Positions 6,528 through 11,253 of a stretch of DNA of 11,253 bases are shown in pieces. The notes under the pieces were generated by a model, which saw only the letters and a program-made list of their open reading frames with translations, was not told where the DNA came from and did no database searches. Position 1 is the stretch's first letter. Each line of letters starts with the position of its first letter. The DNA comes from Candidatus Woesebacteria bacterium (GTDB taxonomy: Bacteria > Patescibacteriota > Microgenomatia > UBA1406 > GWC2-37-13). The translations under genes were made by a program, and so were the position numbers. The stretch spans positions 1 to 11,253 of the forward strand of contig JAGOLU010000021.1 in NCBI GenBank assembly GCA_017993865.1, in the 5' to 3' direction.

Positions 6528-6602
6528 AAATAGATCAAACTAATGTAAACAGTATATTGTAGCGGAAAATGTGAAATATGAAAGGCTGACGTTGCATACT
6601 TT

Positions 6603-7241
6603 CTATACCGCTCCTCTCCCACTGAGCATTGCAAAGGGGGTTTTTATAATTATTTGTAGATCCTTGAAAAAAGTCATCGAATCGACATATTGAGCGTCAA
6701 TGAGGATGCGCCTATCAAAATTTACCGTTGATCTGCCTGACACTTGCCAAAGTCCCGTAATTCCAGGCTTCACAGAAAGCACTTTATGGAGCGCAGATTT
6801 AACATCACAATATTTTTGAGATTGATGATCGAGCTCATCCTGATAGTATGCCCTTGGGCCCACAATGCTCATCTCTCCACGAAGCACATTGATAAACTGA
6901 GGAACTTCATCGAGCGAATACTTACGGATAAACCTACCCACCTTAGTAACTCTTGGGTCGTTGTTCAGCTTAAAGCTATTGTTTTTAAACTCTTCGTAAA
7001 GCTGAGCGTACTTCGGATCAGTGCGGATAATATGATGCGCATTTACGATCATCGATCGGAACTTAAACATCCTGAACGCCTTACTATACTGGCCTACACG
7101 CATGGGAGTATCTGCAAATATGGGGCCATGTGAATCGAGTTTTATAGCGATGGCGACGAGGACGCAGGGAATGATAAAAACCAGTATGAGCAGTATTGCA
7201 AGAACAATGTCAATCGCTCGCTTAAAATAGTTTTTGTACAT
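6603..7241 (-). CDS. Monotopic phosphoglycosyl transferase (bacterial sugar transferase)
   Basis: A 212-residue minimal enzyme of the Bac_transf (PF02397) family, the PglC type and the C-terminal part of WbaP and WcaJ. It moves a sugar phosphate from a nucleotide sugar to undecaprenyl phosphate, the first membrane step of surface-glycan assembly. Visible features are the re-entrant membrane helix at about residues 8-33, FKFRSM (59-64), the catalytic Asp-Glu pair in SLDEVPQF (111-112), RGEMSIVGPR (121-130) and KPGITGLWQVSGR (158-170). It lacks the extra membrane helices and CoA-binding-like domain of the long WbaP/WcaJ forms. The sugar cannot be told from sequence; the adjacent guanylyltransferase makes GDP-mannose available but this family often uses UDP- or GDP-sugars. 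It starts 54 bases after the manC-like stop. TTGACT occurs upstream but without a good -10. Confidence 0.93.
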   Translation of the reverse strand: MYKNYFKRAIDIVLAILLILVFIIPCVLVAIAIKLDSHGPIFADTPMRVGQYSKAFRMFKFRSMIVNAHHIIRTDPKYAQLYEEFKNNSFKLNNDPRVTKVGRFIRKYSLDEVPQFINVLRGEMSIVGPRAYYQDELDHQSQKYCDVKSALHKVLSVKPGITGLWQVSGRSTVNFDRRILIDAQYVDSMTFFKDLQIIIKTPFAMLSGRGAV

Positions 7242-7295
7242 TCTGATTGTTTGTAAATTGCATCAAAGAAATATAGTCAAGACACAGATGTCCGT

Positions 7296-8384
7296 TTAGG
7301 TTAACTCTTCATATTCACCACCCGCAAATCCTTCGACAAGTTTTTTTACCTTTGATGCTGACGTTTTTGGAGCTACAAGGAGAACGTCTTCTGTGTTAAC
7401 GACTAGCATATCCTGCAAGTCTATTCCTACGACAAGTTTTTTACCCTGATAATCAAACACAAGGCTGTCAACGCTCCCCTCGAGCACAACTTTTCCTTTA
7501 GTAACATTGTCTTCTTTGCTTTTTTGAAGAGCCTCTTTGAGAGCCTCCCATGCACCGACATCACTCCACCCTATATCTGCGACCATAACTATGCTCTGCG
7601 AAACCGGAATTTTCTCTAGAACTGCATGGTCAAATGAGACTTTCGGTAACGTTGAATATACTTCAGAAAGAATGCTTCCATATTCTAAAGTACCATAAGA
7701 GTCTTGAATTTTTTTCAAGCCCTCGTACAGTTCAGGTGAATGGAGACGGAACTGTTCCCACAAAAATCTCGGTTTCGTGACAAAATAACCAAGATTCCAA
7801 GCATGCGACCCATCTACGGCGTAATCTTCGACTAACTTTTTCTCTGGCCTGTATTTGAAAGATGCTAATGAATGGTAGTCAAATTTGCCAGCTTTCCCTA
7901 AGATTGCCTTTTCAAACTCAATCCAACCTAAGTTTTGGTTGGCGAATCGGGGAACATGTCCAAGGAACATGATTTTCTCTGGGTTCTTTTCTATCACTTC
8001 GTTCGCAGCAGTCAACATATCGTGGAACTTCGCATCTTCATTAACAATATGATCTCCCCACAATATTGCCATTGATTCGTCAGGGTTAACTTTAGCGAAA
8101 ATCGCAGTCATTAACCCAACTGCAGGGCCAACATCTCTCATCTCAGGCTCGATAATAATATTTTCGTTCGATATTTGAGGGAGTTGTCTACCAATGGTTG
8201 CTCTATATCTGCTTCCTGTTGAAATAAATATGTCAGAAGCACTAAACTTTTGAAGAAGTCTAGCTACAAGATGTTGGAGAGTGGATTCATCGTCTATCAC
8301 TTTCTCAAATTGTTTAGGTGATTTTTTGCGAGAAAGCGGCCACAAACGTGTTCCGACTCCCCCGGCGAATATGACTATTTTCAT
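7296..8384 (-). CDS. manC: Mannose-1-phosphate guanylyltransferase
   Basis: A 362-residue nucleotidyltransferase that makes GDP-mannose from mannose-1-phosphate and GTP in the cytoplasm. The N-terminal signature is GGVGTRLWPLSRKKSPKQF (about residues 8-26), the pyrophosphorylase loop with the mannose-1-phosphate-specific WPLSR and PKQF parts. WGDHI (about 110) carries the metal-binding Asp, and AWNLGYFV matches the WNSGIF motif. The protein stops after the nucleotidyltransferase and short beta-helix parts, so it lacks the phosphomannose isomerase cupin domain of bifunctional ManC/AlgA enzymes. The frame extends four codons upstream, but ATG at 8384 gives the standard MKIVIFAGG start. That start lies 71 bases inside the upstream glycosyltransferase gene, and a good promoter (8423-8395) lies there too. 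It supplies the glycan genes around it. Confidence 0.93.
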   Translation of the reverse strand: MKIVIFAGGVGTRLWPLSRKKSPKQFEKVIDDESTLQHLVARLLQKFSASDIFISTGSRYRATIGRQLPQISNENIIIEPEMRDVGPAVGLMTAIFAKVNPDESMAILWGDHIVNEDAKFHDMLTAANEVIEKNPEKIMFLGHVPRFANQNLGWIEFEKAILGKAGKFDYHSLASFKYRPEKKLVEDYAVDGSHAWNLGYFVTKPRFLWEQFRLHSPELYEGLKKIQDSYGTLEYGSILSEVYSTLPKVSFDHAVLEKIPVSQSIVMVADIGWSDVGAWEALKEALQKSKEDNVTKGKVVLEGSVDSLVFDYQGKKLVVGIDLQDMLVVNTEDVLLVAPKTSASKVKKLVEGFAGGEYEELT

Positions 8385-9519
8385 AGGTCTGAGCATTGTA
8401 CTGAATGTCCCCTATCTTCTCAAGTGCGCGTGCGAAGCATGCTGCGGTTTGGTCGTCACAGAGGACTTTGTTGGGATAATCGGCCAATATCTCGGTCTGG
8501 CCGCCCTGAGCGTATGCAATAATGGGTGCGCCACAGGTGGCTGCTTCGAGCGCCACGTAGCCAAAATCCTCTTCCTGGGGCATAATTAGAGCCGTGCAAT
8601 GGGTATACAGCTGGGCTAAGACCTCATCGGTGACACCCTCGAGCCACATGGTTTTATCGTCTATTTTCAACTGACGAGCAAGCTTCTGGAGTTTGTGTTT
8701 TTCGGAACCATTTCCCACAATCACCAAGCGACAATTGCGCGCAATCTGAGGGTGCAATTCTGGCGCCACAACTAGCGCTTGTTTATACATCGCAAATGCG
8801 CCGATAGCAATATCAACCTTTTTGTACGGCTCCAAACGCGAAACGACCAAAAAATATTGGGGAAGAATGTGTGCAAGTTTGGGAATGTCTGACGATAAAT
8901 TTTTGTACAGTACGTCTGGAGTTTGGTGCCTGGCATGAAGCATCTGCCACTTTTCTTCTTCACAGGGAGGGTAGACCACCTCGCTCTCGCGCGCATACTC
9001 AGCGTGGCACCTGTTTGCAACTTCATGTGAAATAGTGAGGTATTCGTCCACGCGCTGGGCGGCGATGCGATCCCAGGCCTGGAGGTATAGTCTGGCCTTT
9101 CGGATAAGCCAACCGAGTACTCTGCTCGACTCAAGAGCAAGCTCTTGTCTATACAGCCACCGGGGAGGAGTCAACAAATAACAAATATGTTCAGTGTTTG
9201 CATTGGTGACCACTCCCTTTGCAAAGGCGGATGTCACTGAAACAACAACGTCATAGGCTGACATATCAAAGCTCTCAAACGCAAGTGGCATCAGGAAGAG
9301 TGAAAGCACCCGATTTCGACGAAACCAAAGCGGGAAATATTGTAAAAATGATGGGCGGATATCCCAGCCCTTGGCCCATGGGACGGCTTTGTGATCGACG
9401 TGGGATGTATACCATGGGGCGCTTGGGTAGAGCTCATGAAGCTCTTTTATGACCCGTTCTGCACCTCCCACCGACGTATCGAACCAGTCATAGACAAAGG
9501 CAACCCGAGGCTTATGCAT
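8314..9519 (-). CDS. GT4 family glycosyltransferase, possibly mannosyltransferase
   Basis: A 401-residue GT-B fold enzyme. The N-terminal domain begins RVAFVYDWFDTSVGGAERV, with the GGAE loop (18-21) typical of GT4 enzymes. The C-terminal nucleotide-sugar domain has the LVVSRLEPYKKVD strand and turn (about 224-236), the RLVIVGNGSE motif (264-273), LEGVTDE, and the retaining EX7E motif in EEDFGYVALE (317 and 325). No membrane segment is evident, so it should act at the cytoplasmic membrane face on a lipid-linked glycan. GDP-mannose is a reasonable donor because the next gene makes it, and many related proteins are annotated as mannosyltransferases, but specificity is inferred. The last 24 codons overlap manC in another frame. 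A -10-like TATACT stands seven bases before the ATG, without a Shine-Dalgarno site. The gene is divergent from the plus-strand mini-cistron at 9552. Confidence 0.93.
   Translation of the reverse strand: MHKPRVAFVYDWFDTSVGGAERVIKELHELYPSAPWYTSHVDHKAVPWAKGWDIRPSFLQYFPLWFRRNRVLSLFLMPLAFESFDMSAYDVVVSVTSAFAKGVVTNANTEHICYLLTPPRWLYRQELALESSRVLGWLIRKARLYLQAWDRIAAQRVDEYLTISHEVANRCHAEYARESEVVYPPCEEEKWQMLHARHQTPDVLYKNLSSDIPKLAHILPQYFLVVSRLEPYKKVDIAIGAFAMYKQALVVAPELHPQIARNCRLVIVGNGSEKHKLQKLARQLKIDDKTMWLEGVTDEVLAQLYTHCTALIMPQEEDFGYVALEAATCGAPIIAYAQGGQTEILADYPNKVLCDDQTAACFARALEKIGDIQYNAQTYENSHIRRGSRNTFVAAFSQKIT
8395..8423 (-). promoter_or_regulatory. Promoter of manC inside the upstream glycosyltransferase gene
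   Basis: Minus-strand TTGAGA (8423-8418), a 17-base spacer and TACAAT (8400-8395), each hexamer with one mismatch to the sigma-70 consensus. The -10 ends ten bases before the manC ATG, so initiation would fall within a few bases of the start codon. There is no Shine-Dalgarno site. The promoter lies wholly within the coding sequence of the upstream gene. Confidence 0.6.
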
Positions 9520-9526
9520 ATCCGTA

Positions 9527-9532
9527 AGTATA
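9527..9532 (-). promoter_or_regulatory. Candidate -10 element of the 9519 glycosyltransferase gene
   Basis: TATACT on the minus strand, one mismatch from consensus, with seven bases to the ATG at 9519. Initiation would fall at the start codon itself. The -35 region is poor and coincides with the -35 hexamer of the divergent plus-strand promoter (9552-9557). Confidence 0.4.
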
Positions 9533-9551
9533 CCGCATTCTGCGTATTCGC

Positions 9552-9580
9552 TTGATAAATGTCTCTCTCTCTGGGATAAT
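9552..9580 (+). promoter_or_regulatory. Near-consensus sigma-70 promoter of the plus-strand mini-cistron
   Basis: TTGATA (9552-9557), a spacer of exactly 17 bases containing a CT repeat, then GATAAT (9575-9580). Each hexamer matches the consensus at five of six positions. Initiation is expected around 9587-9589, giving a leader of about 120 bases before the ATG at 9712. This is one of the two best promoter matches in the window and points against all neighbouring genes. Confidence 0.7.
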
Positions 9581-9603
9581 AACTATAGGCTATTCGCTTT
9601 TCC

Positions 9604-9620
9604 CTGCAGCTTGGCTGCAG
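9604..9620 (+). other. Leader hairpin 1 of the plus-strand mini-cistron
   Basis: CTGCAGC, a TTG loop, then GCTGCAG: a perfect seven-pair GC-rich stem with a three-base loop. It is followed directly by AAGGAGGGG rather than a T-run, so it does not look like a terminator in either direction. It may stabilise the 5' end of the transcript or be part of a larger leader structure. Confidence 0.6.
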
Positions 9621-9666
9621 AAGGAGGGGTGAGTAGCGTCCGCTGATAACGAAACAACCATTTTGT

Positions 9667-9682
9667 GGCCCTGCGGAGGGCC
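9667..9682 (+). other. Leader hairpin 2 of the plus-strand mini-cistron
   Basis: GGCCCT, a GCGG loop, then AGGGCC: a perfect six-pair GC-rich stem with a four-base loop, about 19 bases upstream of the Shine-Dalgarno site of the small gene. No T-run follows. Confidence 0.6.
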
Positions 9683-9700
9683 TGCTGGACAAGATGGAGA

Positions 9701-9706
9701 AAGGAG
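9701..9706 (+). promoter_or_regulatory. Strong Shine-Dalgarno site that fixes the start of the 60-residue protein
   Basis: AAGGAG five bases before ATG at 9712. It supports this ATG over the in-frame ATG at 9694, which has no such site at the right distance. It stands out because the minus-strand genes in the window lack comparable sites. Confidence 0.75.
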
Positions 9707-9711
9707 AACCC

Positions 9712-9894
9712 ATGGAAACAAAAACCGTCAAATGGTTTTGTTTTGTTGGAAGGCGGCGGGTCGGCACCTACGAGTGTCGCGCCGACGTCGCCCAGGAATT
9801 GGTGATCCATAAAGTGATCTGGGTCGCCAACAAAGGCTTTGACATCACGGACATAGATGTTGAGGAGCGCAAGCTCTCCGGCGTCTGGGCGTAG
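9712..9894 (+). CDS. Orphan 60-residue protein of the plus-strand mini-cistron
   Basis: A small protein I cannot assign to a family. It starts METKTVKWFCFVGRRRVGTY, continues with ECRADVAQELVIHKVIWVAN and ends IDVEERKLSGVWA. It has no membrane helix or signal peptide, three tryptophans and two cysteines, and an alternating pattern that suggests a small beta-alpha-beta fold: a WFCFVG strand with a basic RRR turn, a helix at about residues 24-33, a VIWVAN strand, then a final DIDVEERK strand. The evidence for a real gene is the full set of signals around it: promoter at 9552-9580, Shine-Dalgarno site at 9701-9706, and terminator-like hairpin after the stop. Its bases are visibly richer in G and C than the neighbouring genes, with frequent GTC, CGC and GCC codons. 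It is the only plus-strand gene in the window and could be recently acquired, a toxin-like or regulatory small protein, or a conserved lineage-specific protein. Confidence 0.68.
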   Translation: METKTVKWFCFVGRRRVGTYECRADVAQELVIHKVIWVANKGFDITDIDVEERKLSGVWA

Positions 9895-9914
9895 TCAAAC
9901 TGATTTTTTTTCTT

Positions 9915-9943
9915 GGGGTGTCCAGCCACCCCTCATTCTTTTT
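9915..9943 (+). terminator. Terminator-like hairpin after the 60-residue gene
   Basis: GGGGTG (9915-9920), loop TCCAGC, then CACCCC (9927-9932), followed by TCATTCTTTTT. The stem is a perfect six pairs of mostly GC, starting 20 bases after the stop codon. The T-run is interrupted at its start, so efficiency may be moderate. On the minus strand the hairpin is followed by A-rich sequence and would not terminate. Confidence 0.65.
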
Positions 9944-9970
9944 GTTACTGAGCACCCTGTAATCTCCTCG

Positions 9971-10807
9971 TCACTTCAAATTCAAAAATGGTACAGTTTG
10001 CCCTGGTATAAACTGCGTTGGAAGTTTCCCATCCCACTTCTCAATCGCCTTGAGTTGCACATAATTTGCTCCGCCCTGCGCCTGGATTGCTTCGCTTTGA
10101 ATTTTAATAGATTCTGCTTCGGCAGTTGCTCGCGCCACTTGTTGCTCCGCTTCATATTTGACTTGCGCCAGTTTATTTTTAGCTGCGAGCGCCTCCTGCT
10201 CTGCGGTTGCCTTCTTTTCAATTGCCTCTGTAAAGGTTGTCGAGAATTGTAAGTTCGTTACACTAAACCGTTCGAGCAGTGCTTGGCGGGTTTTGAGTCG
10301 ATCAGCGAGTCGTGAGTTTACCTTTTCAGAAAAGTCCAAACGCTTTGTTACGAGTTCTTCAGCGGTGTACTGAGATGCGATTGATTTTACCGTTTCGCGG
10401 ATAATAGGCTCAATAATGTCGGCTTCGTAGGTAAGGCCGTATTGCGAGAATATGTTCCCCACCGCCTTTGGGTCGATTCGATAATTTACGACAACAGCGA
10501 TCTGCACATCCTGCAAATCCTTTGATGCAGCAAAGAGTGAAGATTGTTCTGTTTCATCTCCTGTTCGCAACTTATTGTCATAGGTAATTGTCCTCGTTTT
10601 CACATTGATCACGTGAACTCGCTCAATGAGTGGTATACGGACATAGAGCCCTTCATCAAGAATATTTATGATTTTTCCAAGTCGCACCTTGACTCCACGT
10701 TCTCCTGGATTGATAATGCCGACTGGGTTGAGCCCAACAAGAATTGCGAGTACAAAAATAATTGCGAGTACATTGCGAATAAGTCCGAAGGAAATTTGTT
10801 GTTTCAT
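9971..10807 (-). CDS. SPFH/prohibitin-family membrane protein
   Basis: A 278-residue protein. It has a short basic N-terminus, a membrane helix at about residues 10-26, and the SPFH (band 7) domain at about 28-205, beginning with NPVGIINPGERGVKVRLGK and containing the DEGLYVRIPLIERV and VNYRIDP segments. An alanine- and glutamate-rich coiled coil follows at about 205-250 (ATAEQEALAAKNKLAQ, ATAEAESIKIQ), and it ends with the prohibitin-like KWDGKLPTQFIPG tail. SPFH proteins form large ring- or cage-like oligomers on membranes and often protect or organise membrane proteins and proteases such as FtsH. The gene sits between two glycosyltransferase genes, starting 21 bases after the stop of one, and converges on the plus-strand mini-cistron. 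An AT-rich TATTAT 12 bases before the ATG is a weak -10 candidate. No Shine-Dalgarno site is visible. Confidence 0.93.
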   Translation of the reverse strand: MKQQISFGLIRNVLAIIFVLAILVGLNPVGIINPGERGVKVRLGKIINILDEGLYVRIPLIERVHVINVKTRTITYDNKLRTGDETEQSSLFAASKDLQDVQIAVVVNYRIDPKAVGNIFSQYGLTYEADIIEPIIRETVKSIASQYTAEELVTKRLDFSEKVNSRLADRLKTRQALLERFSVTNLQFSTTFTEAIEKKATAEQEALAAKNKLAQVKYEAEQQVARATAEAESIKIQSEAIQAQGGANYVQLKAIEKWDGKLPTQFIPGQTVPFLNLK

Positions 10808-10828
10808 TTATAAAAATAAATAATAATG

Positions 10829-11253
10829 TTATTTCTTCAATGCTCCATTATATACGGACAAAATGGTTTCTGTCATAGTTCTGAATGAATATTGTTGATT
10901 CAAAATGTACTGTCTTCTCTCGGTCTCATGGAGCGCCAAGTGCATGAGCTTTCGTAGCTTTTCTGTATCGTACAAATCGAAATACTGTGCCTGATCATTA
11001 ATCACCTCATGAAAGACAGGTATGTCAGACAATACGAGCGGACACCCACATAGGGCCGCCTCCACAATGGGGAGACCAAATCCTTCGGTTTTGGATGGGA
11101 AAATGAATGCTTTGGCGTGCGTATATAGCCACTTGAGCTCTCCTGCCGGAATATTATGTAAGAAGAGCACTGATCTTTGTAGGCCTTCTTTGAATACCTG
11201 AGATCGGATCTTTTCGCTGAACGAATTGCGTGGACCGACCAAACACAGTGTAG
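10829..11253 (-). CDS. C-terminal part of a GT4 glycosyltransferase (cut by window edge)
   Basis: The reading frame is open to the right edge, so the gene's 5' part lies outside the window; about 141 codons are visible. It carries the second half of a GT-B enzyme: a TLCLVGPRNSFSEKI strand-loop typical of the nucleotide-sugar domain, LFLHNIPAGELKWLYTHAKA, then FIFPSKTEGFGLPIVEAAL with the retaining EX7E motif (E of TEGFG and E of IVEA), and GCPLVLSDIPVFHEV. The C-terminal helix returns across the domain as expected for GT4. The TTG at 11242 should not be taken as a start, because homologous sequence continues before it. It probably works with the other glycosyltransferase and the phosphoglycosyl transferase in the same surface-glycan pathway. 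It is followed after 21 bases by the SPFH gene. Confidence 0.93.
   Translation of the reverse strand, partial: TLCLVGPRNSFSEKIRSQVFKEGLQRSVLFLHNIPAGELKWLYTHAKAFIFPSKTEGFGLPIVEAALCGCPLVLSDIPVFHEVINDQAQYFDLYDTEKLRKLMHLALHETERRQYILNQQYSFRTMTETILSVYNGALKK

Noticed and set aside
8314..8384. Frameshift extending the glycosyltransferase into manC
   Set aside because: The overlapped tail still fits a GT4 C-terminus and the total length is normal, so a true overlap is more likely; kept as a finding to check.
9604..9620. Hairpin as an intrinsic terminator for either strand
   Set aside because: The stem is stable, but neither side is followed by a T-run in the reading direction.
9629..9646. Five-codon leader peptide GTG to TGA after AAGGAGG
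   Set aside because: The GTG lies only one base after the Shine-Dalgarno-like sequence, too close for initiation.
9915..9932. Bidirectional terminator shared with the SPFH gene
   Set aside because: On the minus strand the hairpin is followed by AAGAAAAAA, not by T residues, so it cannot act as an intrinsic terminator for the SPFH transcript.
1..11253. CRISPR arrays, insertion sequences, tRNA or rRNA genes
   Set aside because: No spaced direct repeats, transposase frames, terminal inverted repeats, tRNA cloverleaf or rRNA sequence were seen on either strand.

Overview
The window looks like a piece of a small-genome bacterium of the Candidate Phyla Radiation (Patescibacteria, Parcubacteria-like). 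I infer this from the gene content: a single-chain alpha2-type glycyl-tRNA synthetase, a shortened RecO, a DUF4012 membrane protein beside a minimal sugar-phosphate transferase, compact PilN/PilO-like proteins with a tiny membrane protein, and mostly short intergenic gaps. No rRNA or taxonomic marker gene is present apart from bS20, so the lineage is not proven.

Every gene but one lies on the minus strand. Read in that direction (right to left), the order is: a GT4 glycosyltransferase cut by the right edge; an SPFH/prohibitin-family membrane protein; a second GT4 glycosyltransferase; a mannose-1-phosphate guanylyltransferase whose start lies inside that glycosyltransferase; a monotopic phosphoglycosyl transferase; a 625-residue DUF4012 protein; recO; a T-box leader and glyQS; a 165-residue anchored protein; rpsT (bS20); a pilN-pilO-small membrane protein operon; and the start of another membrane protein cut by the left edge. 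The sugar genes form a surface-glycan block: GDP-mannose supply, loading of the first sugar phosphate on the lipid carrier, and chain extension. The pil genes are a partial type IV pilus inner-membrane assembly platform.

The exception is a plus-strand mini-cistron at 9552-9943 between the two glycosyltransferase regions. It has its own near-consensus promoter, a leader of about 120 bases with two GC-rich hairpins, a strong Shine-Dalgarno site, a 60-residue orphan protein and a terminator-like hairpin. It is the least explained element here.

The second highlight is a T-box riboswitch in front of glyQS (about 3842-4008). Its antiterminator and terminator can be traced base by base, and its UGGA bulge matches the UCCA end of tRNA-Gly, but its Stem I is very short. 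Several minus-strand genes (rpsT, recO, manC, the 9519 glycosyltransferase) have a -10-like hexamer only 7-12 bases before the ATG and no Shine-Dalgarno site, which suggests widespread leaderless transcription. No tRNA or rRNA gene, insertion sequence or CRISPR array is seen, and no gene-free stretch exceeds 300 bases.
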